This document shows positions 33,090 to 42,381 of a stretch of 64,000 nucleotides of DNA, one piece after another. Position numbers and translations under genes: made by a program. Position 1 is the first letter of the stretch. Every line of letters starts with the position of its first letter. This DNA comes from Burkholderiales bacterium. Lineage in GTDB: Bacteria > Pseudomonadota > Gammaproteobacteria > Burkholderiales > WYBJ01. Below the pieces are notes generated by a model. The model did no database searches, was not told the DNA's origin, and was given only the letters and a program-made list of their open reading frames with translations. The DNA lies in NCBI GenBank assembly GCA_020848435.1, contig JADLAC010000078.1, positions 1-64,000 on the forward strand. Direction: 5' to 3'.

Positions 33090-34073
33090 ATGACCCATGG
33101 CAACGAGCGCCGTCGTCGCGGCTGCGCCGCGCTCCTGGTCGCTGTCGCCGCGACCACGGCGGCGTCCGCCGCGCAGTTTCCGGAACGCCCGCTGCGCCTG
33201 ATCATTCCGGTGCAGGCCGGAACGAGCACCAACGACACCATCCCGCGCGCGGTGGCGCAGAAGCTCGCCGCAGCGCTCGGCCAGCCGATCGTGATGGACA
33301 ACCGCGTCGGCGCGAGCGGCCAGATCGGCACCAAGGCCGCGGTCGCCGCCGCGCCGGACGGCCACACGCTGCTGGTCGGCTATACCACCACGCTCGCGGT
33401 CGCACCGAGCCTGCACGACGTCGGCTACGATCCCGCGAAGGATATCGCGCCGATCGCGCGCGTCTTCTCATCTTCCTCGTTGATCGTCATCAGCGCAGCC
33501 GTTGCGGCGACGACGCTGAAGGAATTGGTGGCCCTCGCCAAGGCGAAGCCCGGCCAGCTCAATTTCGCCTCCGCAGGCACGGGCAGCACGCCGCACCTGT
33601 GCGGCGAGCTGTTCGAGGCGCTCGCCGGCATCGATCTGGCGCACGTGCCGTACAAGTCCGCCGGTGCGGCGATCACCTCGCTCGCGGTCGGTGAATCGCA
33701 GGTCGTGTGTCAAGCCGCCGGTTCGGTGATGCCGCTCATCAAGGCGGGAAAGCTGCGCCCGATCGTCGTAGCAGGGCCCAAGCGCGTGCCCTCGCTCCCG
33801 GACGTGCCGACCGCAGCCGAGGCCGGCTTGCCAGGATTCGCGGTCGAATCCTGGTCGGGCTTGGTCGCGCCGGCGAGAACGCCGCCGCACGTCATCGGGC
33901 GGCTGTATGAAGAGATCGCCAGAATCGTGGCCCTAGCCGACATCCAGGCGTTCATCCGCGCCCAGGGCGCCGAGCCGGCACTGCTGGGGCCGGCAGAATT
34001 CACCGCCTACATCGGCTCCGAGCGCGCCAAGTGGACCCAGGTGATCAAGGCGGCGGGGGTGAAAGCCGAGTAG
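33090..34073 (+). CDS. Bug/TctC-type periplasmic solute-binding protein
   Basis: The 327-residue receptor has a signal peptide ending near TAASAAQ. Motifs are FPERPLRLIIPVQAGTSTND, VMDNRVGASGQIGTK, PDGHTLLVG and HVPYKSAGAAI. The first strand carries PVQAGTS in place of PYxPGG. It lies 44 bases after the UGSC partner gene on the same strand, so uptake of the selenoprotein pathway substrate is possible. Confidence 0.87.
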   Translation: MTHGNERRRRGCAALLVAVAATTAASAAQFPERPLRLIIPVQAGTSTNDTIPRAVAQKLAAALGQPIVMDNRVGASGQIGTKAAVAAAPDGHTLLVGYTTTLAVAPSLHDVGYDPAKDIAPIARVFSSSSLIVISAAVAATTLKELVALAKAKPGQLNFASAGTGSTPHLCGELFEALAGIDLAHVPYKSAGAAITSLAVGESQVVCQAAGSVMPLIKAGKLRPIVVAGPKRVPSLPDVPTAAEAGLPGFAVESWSGLVAPARTPPHVIGRLYEEIARIVALADIQAFIRAQGAEPALLGPAEFTAYIGSERAKWTQVIKAAGVKAE

Positions 34074-34089
34074 GTCGGCTCACTGTCGG

Positions 34090-34221
34090 CTGAAGCAGCG
34101 CCTCGCATTCGAGCACGGCGCCCCTTCGCTGGCAACGCTGCGCAAGTACGCCGATGCGGCGGGCGGCGACTGGAACTACGGTGTGCGGGAGGGCGGGACT
34201 TGTGCGGGCGTTGAGCCGTAG
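34090..34221 (+). pseudogene. Remnant resembling an XRE-type helix-turn-helix protein
   Basis: A 43-codon open stretch reads LKQRLAFEHGAPSLATLRKYADAAGG, which resembles the end of a Cro/CI-type HTH (RxExGxxPSLxTLxKYAxAxG), then ends at TAG 34219-34221. No start or first helices are present. It may be a decayed antitoxin gene; the match is short, so confidence is low. Confidence 0.3.
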
Positions 34222-34266
34222 ATTTCTCGAATCGATGGCACTTGATTCAATAGCTCAAGTCTTCCG

Positions 34267-34599
34267 CTACACCTGCATGTTCATGATGTCGTGATACGCC
34301 GAGACCAGGCGGTTGCGCACTTGCACCATCTGCTGGAACGAGACGTTCGCCTTGGAAAGCGAGATCATGACATCGTGCAGTTGCACTCCGGGTGAACCGA
34401 CTTCGAACGCCTTGGCCAGGGTATCGGCCTGGGTCTGGGTCGCGTTGACCCGGTCGAGCGAGGCCTTCAGCGCCGCGGCGAACTCGGGCTTGGCTGCCTC
34501 GGCCGCTTCCGGGCCCACGCGCGCGCCCAGTTTCGCGGCCAGGCTTTGCGCGGCGCGCATCTGGCCCAGCAACTGATCGACCTTGTTCGTGAGATCCAT
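34267..34599 (-). CDS. fliE: Flagellar hook-basal body protein FliE
   Basis: The 110-residue protein joins the MS ring to the rod. The C-terminal region VQLHDVMISLSKANVSFQQMVQVRNRLVSAYHDIMNMQV is characteristic. GGAGG lies upstream of ATG 34599. It is transcribed apart from fliF, after the flrBC genes on the same strand with a 127-base gap. Confidence 0.95.
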   Translation of the reverse strand: MDLTNKVDQLLGQMRAAQSLAAKLGARVGPEAAEAAKPEFAAALKASLDRVNATQTQADTLAKAFEVGSPGVQLHDVMISLSKANVSFQQMVQVRNRLVSAYHDIMNMQV

Positions 34600-34726
34600 G
34601 TCGGTTTACCTCCGCGTATTCGAGCACCCGCCCGCGGTCGCCTTGGCGGATCGCGGCTCGGGACATGTGCCAGTGACTATCCCTCGAGCGGCCATCGTTT
34701 TCTGCCTGCGCGCTGCTCTATCCGGC

Positions 34727-36025
34727 CTACAGCACGCCCTCCAGCCGGTACTGTTGCAGCTTGTAGCGCAACGTGCGCTCACTGATCCCGAGCCGCTGCA
34801 CGGCGAGCTTGCGCGAGCCGCCGACGTCTTTGAGCGTGGCGAGAATGTGATCGCGCTCCAGTGTCCGGATGTCGGTGGCCGCGGCATCGGCGTTCGGGAC
34901 CACACGCGCAGCCGCGGCCGAAACCACGATATCGTGCGCGGCGATCACCTCGCCCGTGGCGAGGATGAGCGCGCGCTGCACGGTGTTCTCGAGCTCGCGC
35001 ACGTTGCCGGGCCAGGTATGCGAGCGCAGAAGCGCCTCGGCCTCGACCGAGAAGCGCGGGCGCCGGCCCTCGGCGATGCGCGCCGCGAAGTGGCGCGCCA
35101 GGGGAACGATGTCGCGCGGCCGCTCGCGCAGCGGCGGCACGCGCAAGGGAAACACGTTCAGCCGGTAGTAAAGGTCCTCGCGAAAGCGCCCCTCGCGCAC
35201 CATGTCTTCAAGGTCGCGATTGGTCGTGGCGAGCACGCGGATATCGAGCGCGATCGCCTTGCGCCCGCCGACCCGCTCCACCTCGCGCTCCTGCAGCACG
35301 CGCAACAGCTTCGCCTGCAAGGCGAGCGGCATCTCCGAGATTTCGTCCAGCAGCAGCGTGCCGCCGTTGGCTTGCTCGAACTTGCCCGGCTGCGACTGCG
35401 CCGCGCCCGTGAAGGCGCCGCGCTCATGCCCGAACAAGGTCGCTTCCAGCAAGTTCTCCGGGATCGCGGCGCAGTTGATGGCGACGAAGGCGCCGGCGCC
35501 GCGCGGCGAGTTGGCGTGGACGTAGCGTGCGAACATTTCCTTGCCGCTGCCCGATTCGCCGCTCAGGAGCACGGTGGCCGCCGACTGCGCCACCCGCCCG
35601 GCCAGCCGCAGCAATTCGAGCGTGACCGGATCTTCGGCGACGAAACCTGCGGGCGCCGGGGCTCCCGCGCAGCTGAGCAGGCGGCGGGCAAGCGCGACCA
35701 GCGCCTGCGCTTCAATGGGCTTGCCGAGGTAATCGGCGGCGCCCGCGCGCATGGCCTCGACCGCTTGCTCCACCACGCCGTACGCCGTCATCAGCGCGAC
35801 CGGGATCTCCGGGCGGCGGCGGCGCACCTCGGAGAGCAGCGCCAATCCGTCCATCGGCGCCATGCCCACGTCCGAGAGCACGAGCCCGATGTCGCGCGCC
35901 GCCAGCAGCTCGAGCGCGCTCTCGCCGCCGGCCGCGCCGAGCGCGGAAATGCCGGCCAGCTCGAGCGTCGCGCAGACCGCTTCCAACAAGTGTCGATCGT
36001 CCTCGACTACCAACACGGTCGCCAT
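34727..36025 (-). CDS. flrC: NtrC-type response regulator FlrC/FleR, sigma-54 activator
   Basis: The 432-residue protein has a receiver domain (residues 1-120, phosphoacceptor Asp in VLSDVGMAPMDG). A sigma-54 AAA+ domain follows (Walker A GESGSGKE, sigma-54 contact GAFTGA, HTWPGNVRELENT), then a Fis-type helix-turn-helix (KLAVQRLGISERTLRYKLQQY). Its start lies two bases after the flrB stop. It should activate the sigma-54 promoters of middle flagellar genes, such as those before flgB and fliK. Confidence 0.92.
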   Translation of the reverse strand: MATVLVVEDDRHLLEAVCATLELAGISALGAAGGESALELLAARDIGLVLSDVGMAPMDGLALLSEVRRRRPEIPVALMTAYGVVEQAVEAMRAGAADYLGKPIEAQALVALARRLLSCAGAPAPAGFVAEDPVTLELLRLAGRVAQSAATVLLSGESGSGKEMFARYVHANSPRGAGAFVAINCAAIPENLLEATLFGHERGAFTGAAQSQPGKFEQANGGTLLLDEISEMPLALQAKLLRVLQEREVERVGGRKAIALDIRVLATTNRDLEDMVREGRFREDLYYRLNVFPLRVPPLRERPRDIVPLARHFAARIAEGRRPRFSVEAEALLRSHTWPGNVRELENTVQRALILATGEVIAAHDIVVSAAAARVVPNADAAATDIRTLERDHILATLKDVGGSRKLAVQRLGISERTLRYKLQQYRLEGVL

Positions 36026-36027
36026 GC

Positions 36028-37407
36028 TCAGGCCGCCTCCCGTTCCAGGCGCGCGGCGCAGCCCTCCAGCATGGAATCGTCGGTCGCGCCGGGCACCGGG
36101 AGGCCGGCGACCGCGCCCGGACGCTCGGTCGAGCAGGGCAGCGTCAACGTGAAGCATGTTCCGGCCGGATCGGAGCGCACGTCGATCGAGCCGCCGTGCG
36201 CCTCGATCACGCTCTTCACGATTGCCAGGCCGAGCCCGGTGCCGTCGGAGCGCGTGCTGTAGAAGGGTTCGAACAGGCGCGGCAGGGCGTGCGCCGGAAT
36301 GCCGCTGCCGCTATCGCTGACGCGAATGCGAACCCGCGTGCTGTTGGCCATGGCATCGATGCGCACCTTGCCGCCCTGATCGGTCGACTGCGCGGCATTC
36401 TCCAGCAGGCTCAGCAGCGCGGCCGCGAGGCCGCGCCGATCCCCGCGCAGCACCGCCGCGCCGCTATGGTCGTCGCAGGCGAATGCCAGGCCGCGCGCGG
36501 CCATGAGCGGCCCCATCACCTCGGCCGCCTCGTCCAGCAACGCGCTCACGGCGACGACCTGGTCAGGGGCACGCTCACCGCGCACGAAGCGCAACATCTC
36601 GCGGGTGACCCGCTCGAGCGAGCGCAGCCGCGCCAGGATGCGCTCGCCCAGGCCCTCGCGTTGCGCGCTGCTCAACGCCGAGCACTCGAGCTGGCTCGCA
36701 TACAGCATCGCGGTGGCGAGCGGTGTGCGCAGCTGATGCGCGAGCCGCGCGGCCATCTCGCCCATGGCTGCGAGCCGTTGGCCGCGTTCCAGTCGAAGAC
36801 GCGCCGCATGCGCCTCGGTCACGTCGTGCAAGAGCACGATACGCTCGGCGCCACCGTGAATGCCGCGCTCCTCGATGGCGATGCGGCGCGGCGCCGCACC
36901 TGCCGTCAAGCGCTCGAACCCGCAGTCCGAGGGAAGCAGGCGTGCCAGCACGTCGCGCCATGACGCCCCCGCCGATGTCGGCCCACAGAGGTCTTCAGCC
37001 GCCGCATTGGCTTCGCGCACGCGACCCTGCGCATCGAGCACCAGGATGCCTGCCGGCAGCGCGGCGAGCAGCGCATTCTGGCGCTCGATCAGGGCTTGCT
37101 TGTGCTCGAGCTCACGCGCCAGCTCGCCGTTGGCGCGCGCCAGTTCTGCCGATAGCTGCTCGACCCGCGCGCGCAGCATGGCGTACGCGGTCTCGAGCCG
37201 CGCCGCCGCATCGGTGAACACTCCGAACGCGGCGCGCAGCCGCTCCGCTTGCGCGCGCTTCGCCGTGCTGCCGCCGCGGGCCATACGCCAGCGCCGCTGC
37301 GCCGCGCTCACCATCGCGTCCAATGCGGCGATGACACCGCGCGCTTCGCCGCAAACTTGCACCGGGGCCAATGCGTCGGCTCGTACCTGCGCATACGCAT
37401 TCTTCAT
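36028..37407 (-). CDS. flrB: Sensor histidine kinase FlrB/FleS
   Basis: The 459-residue kinase has no membrane segment. It has a coiled coil around residues 60-125, a PAS domain (NALLAALPAGILVLDAQGRVREANAAAEDL), the phosphoacceptor His in LAHQLRTPLATAM and ATPase boxes (NAAQST, DSGSGIP, GTGLGLAIVKSVIEAHGG). GGGAGG precedes ATG 37407. It phosphorylates FlrC from the cytoplasm, probably in response to early basal-body assembly. Confidence 0.92.
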   Translation of the reverse strand: MKNAYAQVRADALAPVQVCGEARGVIAALDAMVSAAQRRWRMARGGSTAKRAQAERLRAAFGVFTDAAARLETAYAMLRARVEQLSAELARANGELARELEHKQALIERQNALLAALPAGILVLDAQGRVREANAAAEDLCGPTSAGASWRDVLARLLPSDCGFERLTAGAAPRRIAIEERGIHGGAERIVLLHDVTEAHAARLRLERGQRLAAMGEMAARLAHQLRTPLATAMLYASQLECSALSSAQREGLGERILARLRSLERVTREMLRFVRGERAPDQVVAVSALLDEAAEVMGPLMAARGLAFACDDHSGAAVLRGDRRGLAAALLSLLENAAQSTDQGGKVRIDAMANSTRVRIRVSDSGSGIPAHALPRLFEPFYSTRSDGTGLGLAIVKSVIEAHGGSIDVRSDPAGTCFTLTLPCSTERPGAVAGLPVPGATDDSMLEGCAARLEREAA

Positions 37408-37583
37408 GACCGCCTCCCTCGCGGATTTTCGACGCCGGCAGGTTAACAAGCGCACTGCCGCCAACAGGGGGTGATAAACCCGGCAAAGGCGGCTCTTTTT
37501 GCCGCTTCCGGTTGCCGCACCGACTTCCATAATCGCCGCCGTTGATCGTGCCAAATGCTCGGCTCGAAGGGAGCGGATTGACC

Positions 37584-39224
37584 ATGCCATCGCCCGGACA
37601 AGCCCTGGCGCAACATCTCGCCGGGCTCACCCAAGCGCCCTTGCAACAGAAGATCGGTTATCTCATCACGCTCGCCGCGCTGCTCGCGGTGCTGGGCGGC
37701 ATGTGGATGTGGAGCAAGGCGCCGGAGTACCGGGTGCTGTTCTCCAACCTGAGCGACCGCGACGGCGGCGCGGTGGTGGCCGCGTTGAGCCAGATGAACG
37801 TGCCGTTGCGCTTCTCCGAGGTCGGCGGCGCGATCATGGTCCCGGCGCATCAGCTGCACGAAGTGCGCATGAAGCTCGCCGCGCAGGAGCTGCCCCGCGG
37901 CGGGGGCGCGGGCGGCGACGGCTTTCGCGTGCTCGACAACCAGAAATTCGGCACCAGCAATTTCGTCGAGCAGGTGAACTACCAGCGTGCGCTGGAGAGC
38001 GAGCTCGCCCGCTCGATCCAGACGCTCGCCAACGTGCAGGCGGCACGGGTACACCTCGCGCTCAATCGCCCCAGCGTGTTCCTGCGCGAGTCGCAAAAGC
38101 CCACCGCCTCGGTGGTATTGCAGCTGAGCAGCGGGCGCTCGCTCGATCCGGGACAGGTCAACGCCATCGTCAACCTCGTCTCGACCAGCGTTCCCGACTT
38201 GCCCGCGCGCAACGTCACCGTGGTAGACCAGAGCGGCACGCTGCTCTCCAGCACCGGGCGCGAGCCGAGCGGGCTCGACCCGAGCCAGCTCAAGTACAAG
38301 CGCGAGCTCGAGCAGGACTATGTCAAGCGCATCGAATCGATCGTGAGCCCGATCGTCGGCGAAGGCAACGTGCGCGCGCAGGTGACCGCCGAGGTCGACT
38401 TCTCGAAGGTCGAGCGGGTCGACGAGAAGTACGATCCGAACGGACAAGCGGAAAACGCCGCGGTCAGGAGCTCGAACGTGTCCGAGTCGGTGCAATCGGG
38501 TGCGGGCGCCGCAGGCGGCGGCGTGCCGGGCGCGGCATCGAACCAGCCGCCGCAACCGGCGGCGGCGCCGATCACCGCGCCCGCAGGCGCGCAGAGCGGC
38601 CAGGCATCCGGTCCACAGACGCCCGCCCAGGCGCTCAATCAACAGAAGAACGCGACCACCAATTACGAGCTGAGCAAGAACATCAGCCATACCGTCCAGC
38701 AGGTCGGAACGCTGAAGCGGCTCTCGCTCGCGGTCGTGCTCAACAACCGCAGCGTCGCCGCCGAAGACGGCACGGTCACGAGCAAGCCGCTCAGCGACGA
38801 AGAAAAGCAGCAGATCACCCAGTTGATCAAGGGCGTGGTCGCGTTCGACGACAAACGCGGCGACGCCTTCAACCTGCTCAACGCCGCGTTCACGCAGCCG
38901 GCCCCGCCCGAAGTGGAGGAGACGCCGCTATGGAAGAACCCCGAGCTGCTGTCGACGGCGAAGGAAGTCGGGCGCAATTTCCTCATCGCCGGGCTCGCGC
39001 TCTACCTCGTCCTGGGCGTGTTGCGGCCCATGCTGAAGACCTTCGCCGTCCCCCCCGCGACCGAGCCGCAGCTACTCAACGGGCCGCAGCTCGAGGCGGC
39101 GGAAGGAAGCGAGCGTTCGGCCGCGACCTACGAAGCGAACTTGCAGGCCGCCAAGCAGATCGCGCGCCAGGATCCGAAGCTCGTCGCCAACGTCGTGCGC
39201 GGCTGGGTGACCCACGATGGATAA
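37584..39224 (+). CDS. fliF: Flagellar MS-ring protein FliF
   Basis: The 546-residue protein has a first membrane helix (IGYLITLAALLAVLGGMWMW), the periplasmic ring-building region (EYRVLFSNLSDRDGGAVVAAL) and a second membrane helix near LIAGLALYLVLGVLRPML. The C-terminal tail binds FliG. GGGAG upstream supports ATG 37584 over 37542. The stop overlaps fliG by eight bases. It is divergent from flrB. Confidence 0.95.
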   Translation: MPSPGQALAQHLAGLTQAPLQQKIGYLITLAALLAVLGGMWMWSKAPEYRVLFSNLSDRDGGAVVAALSQMNVPLRFSEVGGAIMVPAHQLHEVRMKLAAQELPRGGGAGGDGFRVLDNQKFGTSNFVEQVNYQRALESELARSIQTLANVQAARVHLALNRPSVFLRESQKPTASVVLQLSSGRSLDPGQVNAIVNLVSTSVPDLPARNVTVVDQSGTLLSSTGREPSGLDPSQLKYKRELEQDYVKRIESIVSPIVGEGNVRAQVTAEVDFSKVERVDEKYDPNGQAENAAVRSSNVSESVQSGAGAAGGGVPGAASNQPPQPAAAPITAPAGAQSGQASGPQTPAQALNQQKNATTNYELSKNISHTVQQVGTLKRLSLAVVLNNRSVAAEDGTVTSKPLSDEEKQQITQLIKGVVAFDDKRGDAFNLLNAAFTQPAPPEVEETPLWKNPELLSTAKEVGRNFLIAGLALYLVLGVLRPMLKTFAVPPATEPQLLNGPQLEAAEGSERSAATYEANLQAAKQIARQDPKLVANVVRGWVTHDG

Positions 39225-40209
39225 CGACGGCATCAACCGCAGCGCCGTGCTGCTGATGTCGCTCGGCGAGGACGAGGCGGCGGAGGTGTTCAAGCATCTC
39301 GCCCCGCGCGAAGTGCAGAAGATCGGCCGCGCGATGGCGGGCCTCAAGCAAGTCTCGCGCGACGAGGTCGGCGGCGTCCTGGGGCGCTTCTGCGAGGAAG
39401 CCGGCGATCACTCGACCGTGACGATGGAGGCGCGCGAGTATCTGAAGAGCGTGCTCGTGAAGGCCCTCGGCGACAAGTCCGCGGTCATCATCGAGCGCAT
39501 CCTGCAAGGCGGCGACACCGCCGGCATCGAGAAGCTGAAATGGCTCGACTCGGCCACCATCGCCCAGCTCGTCGGCACCGAGCATCCGCAGATCATCGCC
39601 ACGATACTGGTGCATCTCGACCAGGACCAGGCTTCCGAGATCCTGTCGCACTTAAGCGAGCGTCTGCGTGGCGACGTGATGATGCGCATCGCCACGCTCG
39701 ATGGCATCCAGCCGGCGGCGCTCAAGGAGCTGAACGATGCCCTGGCCGAAGTGCTCGCCGGCGCCGACAGCCTGCAGCGCAGCTCGCTCGGCGGCGTGCG
39801 CGCCGCGGCGGAGATTCTCAACTTCCTGCCCAGCGCGCAGAGCAACCAGATCATGGAAGGCATGCGCGACAGCAACGCCGAGCTCGCGCAACAGATCCTC
39901 GACGAGATGTTCGTGTTCGAGGACCTGCTCTCGCTCGACGACCGCGGCATCCAAACGGTGTTGCGCGAGGTGCAATCCGAATCCTTGATCGTGGCCTTGA
40001 AAGGCGCGAGCCAGGAGCTGCGCGACAAGGTGTTCAAGAACATGTCGAGCCGCGCGGCCGAGATGTTGCGCGAGGACCTGGAGGCCAAGGGGCCGGTCAA
40101 GCTGTCGGAAGTCGAGCGCGAGCAGAAGGAAATTCTCGGCATCGTGCGCCGCCTCGCCGACGAAGGCCAGGTCGCGCTCGGCGGCAAGGGGGACGACGCC
40201 TATGTGTAA
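39217..40209 (+). CDS. fliG: Flagellar motor switch protein FliG
   Basis: The 330-residue rotor protein has SAVLLMSLGEDEAAEVFKHL at the N terminus, the EHPQIIATILVHLDQDQASEIL middle segment, and the C-terminal charged torque helix region (FVFEDLLSLDDRGIQTVLREV). It overlaps fliF by eight bases. Confidence 0.96.
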   Translation: MDNDGINRSAVLLMSLGEDEAAEVFKHLAPREVQKIGRAMAGLKQVSRDEVGGVLGRFCEEAGDHSTVTMEAREYLKSVLVKALGDKSAVIIERILQGGDTAGIEKLKWLDSATIAQLVGTEHPQIIATILVHLDQDQASEILSHLSERLRGDVMMRIATLDGIQPAALKELNDALAEVLAGADSLQRSSLGGVRAAAEILNFLPSAQSNQIMEGMRDSNAELAQQILDEMFVFEDLLSLDDRGIQTVLREVQSESLIVALKGASQELRDKVFKNMSSRAAEMLREDLEAKGPVKLSEVEREQKEILGIVRRLADEGQVALGGKGDDAYV

Positions 40210-40345
40210 GCCTGAGGCAGTCGCCGCCGGCACGCTCGCAGCGGCGCTCGCGAAGGGCGCGTTCGCCTTGACGGGTCGGGTCGAAGCTGCGCTGAGCGCG
40301 TTCGTGTCCGCCACGGCGAGCGACGCCCTCATGCCGGTGCAATGA
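40202..40345 (+). CDS. Possible small ORF bridging fliG and fliH
   Basis: A 47-codon frame (MCKPEAVAAGTLAAALAKGA...) starts in the last codons of fliG and stops at TGA 40343-40345, overlapping the fliH start region (AATGATGA). AAGGGGG lies nine bases before its ATG, while fliH itself has a weak ribosome site. Its translation could couple fliH to fliG. Alternatively it is a remnant of intergenic sequence. No family was recognised. Confidence 0.35.
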   Translation: MCKPEAVAAGTLAAALAKGAFALTGRVEAALSAFVSATASDALMPVQ

Positions 40346-40947
40346 TGAGCAACTTCATCCCCAAGAGCCGCAGCGGCGACTACCGGCCGTGGCAGCTCGC
40401 GAGCCTCGAAGGCGGCGGCAACAAGCAATCGCGCGACCGCGACGACGCCGAGCGCATCAAGATGATCAACCAGCAGGCCTACCGCCAGGGTTACGACGCG
40501 GGCTATGCCAAGGGAGCGGCGCAAGCCGCGGCGCAAGCGGCGCGCCTGAGCGCGCTGGTCGATGCCATCGGCCTGGAGATGGCGGCGCTGGAGCAGCGCG
40601 TGGCCGAGGACCTGGTGCGCTTGGCGCTGGTGCTGGCACGCTCGCTCGTGCGCGAGTCGCTCAAGGTTCATCCCGAGCTGATCGAGGCGATCGTGCGCGA
40701 ATCGGTGCGCGACGTGCCGCCCTTCGGCCAGGGCACGCGGCTGCGGCTCAATCCGCGCGACGCTGCCCTGCTCGGCGCCCACCTCACCCAGGAGCTGGGC
40801 ACGGCCTGGACCATCGTCGAGGATGCCGCGCTCACGCCCGGGGGCTGCAAGCTCGAGACCGCGGCGTGCGAGATCGATGCGACCCTCGAGACCCGCTGGC
40901 AAAAACTGTGCGCCGCCCTGGCGCAGGACTGCAATTGGATCGCATGA
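40342..40947 (+). CDS. fliH: Flagellar export ATPase regulator FliH
   Basis: The 201-residue protein has an N-terminal region with the glycine-containing repeats typical of FliH (YRQGYDAGYAKGAAQAAAQAA) and a C-terminal HrpE/YscL-type domain (LVRLALVLARSLVRESLKVHPELI). Start is at either of two adjacent ATGs (40342 or 40345). The stop overlaps fliI (ATGA). Confidence 0.92.
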   Translation: MMSNFIPKSRSGDYRPWQLASLEGGGNKQSRDRDDAERIKMINQQAYRQGYDAGYAKGAAQAAAQAARLSALVDAIGLEMAALEQRVAEDLVRLALVLARSLVRESLKVHPELIEAIVRESVRDVPPFGQGTRLRLNPRDAALLGAHLTQELGTAWTIVEDAALTPGGCKLETAACEIDATLETRWQKLCAALAQDCNWIA

Positions 40948-42356
40948 GCGCCACGGCAGACCTCACCGGCCGCTGGCGCAACCTGTTGCGCGATTGCGGC
41001 GAAGTCGCCGCGACGGTGAACCCGGTTGCCGTCTCGGGCCGGCTCACCAAGGTGACCGGCCTGGTGATGGAGGCGGCGGGGCTCAAGCTCGCGGTCGGAA
41101 GCTGTTGCACGGTCTATCTGCCCAACGGCAACACGGTGGAAGCCGAAGTGGTCGGCTTCTCCGACGAGCGGCTGTTTCTCATGCCGACCAACGACGTCCA
41201 CGGGCTCACGCCGGGCGCGCGCGTCATGCGCGCCGAGCCCAAGGCGATCGCGTCCAAGCCGGGCGGAGCACCGCGCCCGCGCCGCCGCGCCTCCGACCAT
41301 GCCAAGCACGTGCCGGTCGGACCGGCGCTGCTAGGGCGCGTGCTCGATAGCGCGGGGCGGCCGCTGGACCAATTGGGCGCGCTCAACTGCGATCAGCATG
41401 TCTCCTTGCACAACCGGCCGTTCAATCCGCTGGAGCGGGCGCCGATCACGCACGCGCTCGATGTCGGGGTGCGCGCGATCAACGCCATGCTGAGCGTCGG
41501 CCGGGGCCAGCGCATGGGCTTGTTCGCGGGCAGCGGCGTGGGCAAGAGCGTGCTGCTCGGCATGATGGCGCGCTACACCGCCGCCGAGGTGATCGTCGTC
41601 GGGCTGATCGGCGAGCGTGGGCGCGAGGTGAAGGAGTTCATCGAATCGATCCTGGGCCAGCAGGGACTCGCGCGCTCGGTCGTGGTCGCCGCGCCGGCGG
41701 ACGTGAGCCCCCTCATGCGCATGCAGGGGGCGGCGTATGCCACCGCGATTGCCGAGTACTTTCGCGATCAGGGCAAGCACGTATTGCTCATCATGGATTC
41801 GCTCACGCGCTACGCGATGGCGCAACGCGAGATCGCGCTGGCGATCGGCGAGCCGCCCGCCACCAAGGGCTATCCGCCCTCGGTCTTCGCCAAGCTGCCG
41901 CAACTGGTGGAGCGTACCGGCAACGGACCGCAGGGCGGAGGCTCGATCACGGCCTTCTATACCGTGCTCACCGAAGGCGACGACCCGCAGGACCCGATCG
42001 CGGACGCCGCGCGCGCGATTCTCGACGGCCACATCGTGCTCTCGCGCACGCTGGCCGAGCAAGGGCACTATCCGGCGATCGATATCGAAGCCTCGATCAG
42101 CCGCGCGATGACCGCGCTGATCGATGCCGGTCACTTCGAGCTCACGCGCCGCTTCAAGCGCCTGTATGCGCGCTACGAGCGCTCGCGCGACCTGATCAGC
42201 ATCGGCGCCTATGCTCCCGGCAGCGACGCGTTGCTCGACCAGGCGGTGGCGATGTATCCGCGGCTGGAAGCCTTCCTGCTCCAGGACATGAACGAGCGCG
42301 ACGCGTACCCGGCCAGCATCGCATCGCTGCACGCGCTGTTCGCGGGCGGCGCATGA
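40944..42356 (+). CDS. fliI: Flagellum-specific export ATPase FliI
   Basis: The 470-residue F1-beta-like ATPase has Walker A GLFAGSGVGKSVLL, GERGREVKEFIES, Walker B VLLIMDSLTRYAMAQREI and ITAFYTVLTEGDD. A basic linker (KPGGAPRPRRRASDHAK) between the N-terminal barrel and the ATPase core is longer than in enteric FliI. It overlaps fliH by four bases. Confidence 0.95.
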   Translation: MSATADLTGRWRNLLRDCGEVAATVNPVAVSGRLTKVTGLVMEAAGLKLAVGSCCTVYLPNGNTVEAEVVGFSDERLFLMPTNDVHGLTPGARVMRAEPKAIASKPGGAPRPRRRASDHAKHVPVGPALLGRVLDSAGRPLDQLGALNCDQHVSLHNRPFNPLERAPITHALDVGVRAINAMLSVGRGQRMGLFAGSGVGKSVLLGMMARYTAAEVIVVGLIGERGREVKEFIESILGQQGLARSVVVAAPADVSPLMRMQGAAYATAIAEYFRDQGKHVLLIMDSLTRYAMAQREIALAIGEPPATKGYPPSVFAKLPQLVERTGNGPQGGGSITAFYTVLTEGDDPQDPIADAARAILDGHIVLSRTLAEQGHYPAIDIEASISRAMTALIDAGHFELTRRFKRLYARYERSRDLISIGAYAPGSDALLDQAVAMYPRLEAFLLQDMNERDAYPASIASLHALFAGGA

Positions 42357-42381
42357 GCCGCGCGCGCCACCGGAGCCGACC

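Noticed and set aside
34640..34680. TGGCACA before fliE as a sigma-54 -24 box
   Set aside because: The invariant GC does not occur ten bases after the GG; the fliE promoter remains unassigned.
37460..37560. Sigma-54 promoters in the flrB/fliF divergent gap
   Set aside because: The plus-strand candidate has an 11-base gap between GG and GC, and the minus-strand TTGGCACG lacks the GC. Neither is convincing.
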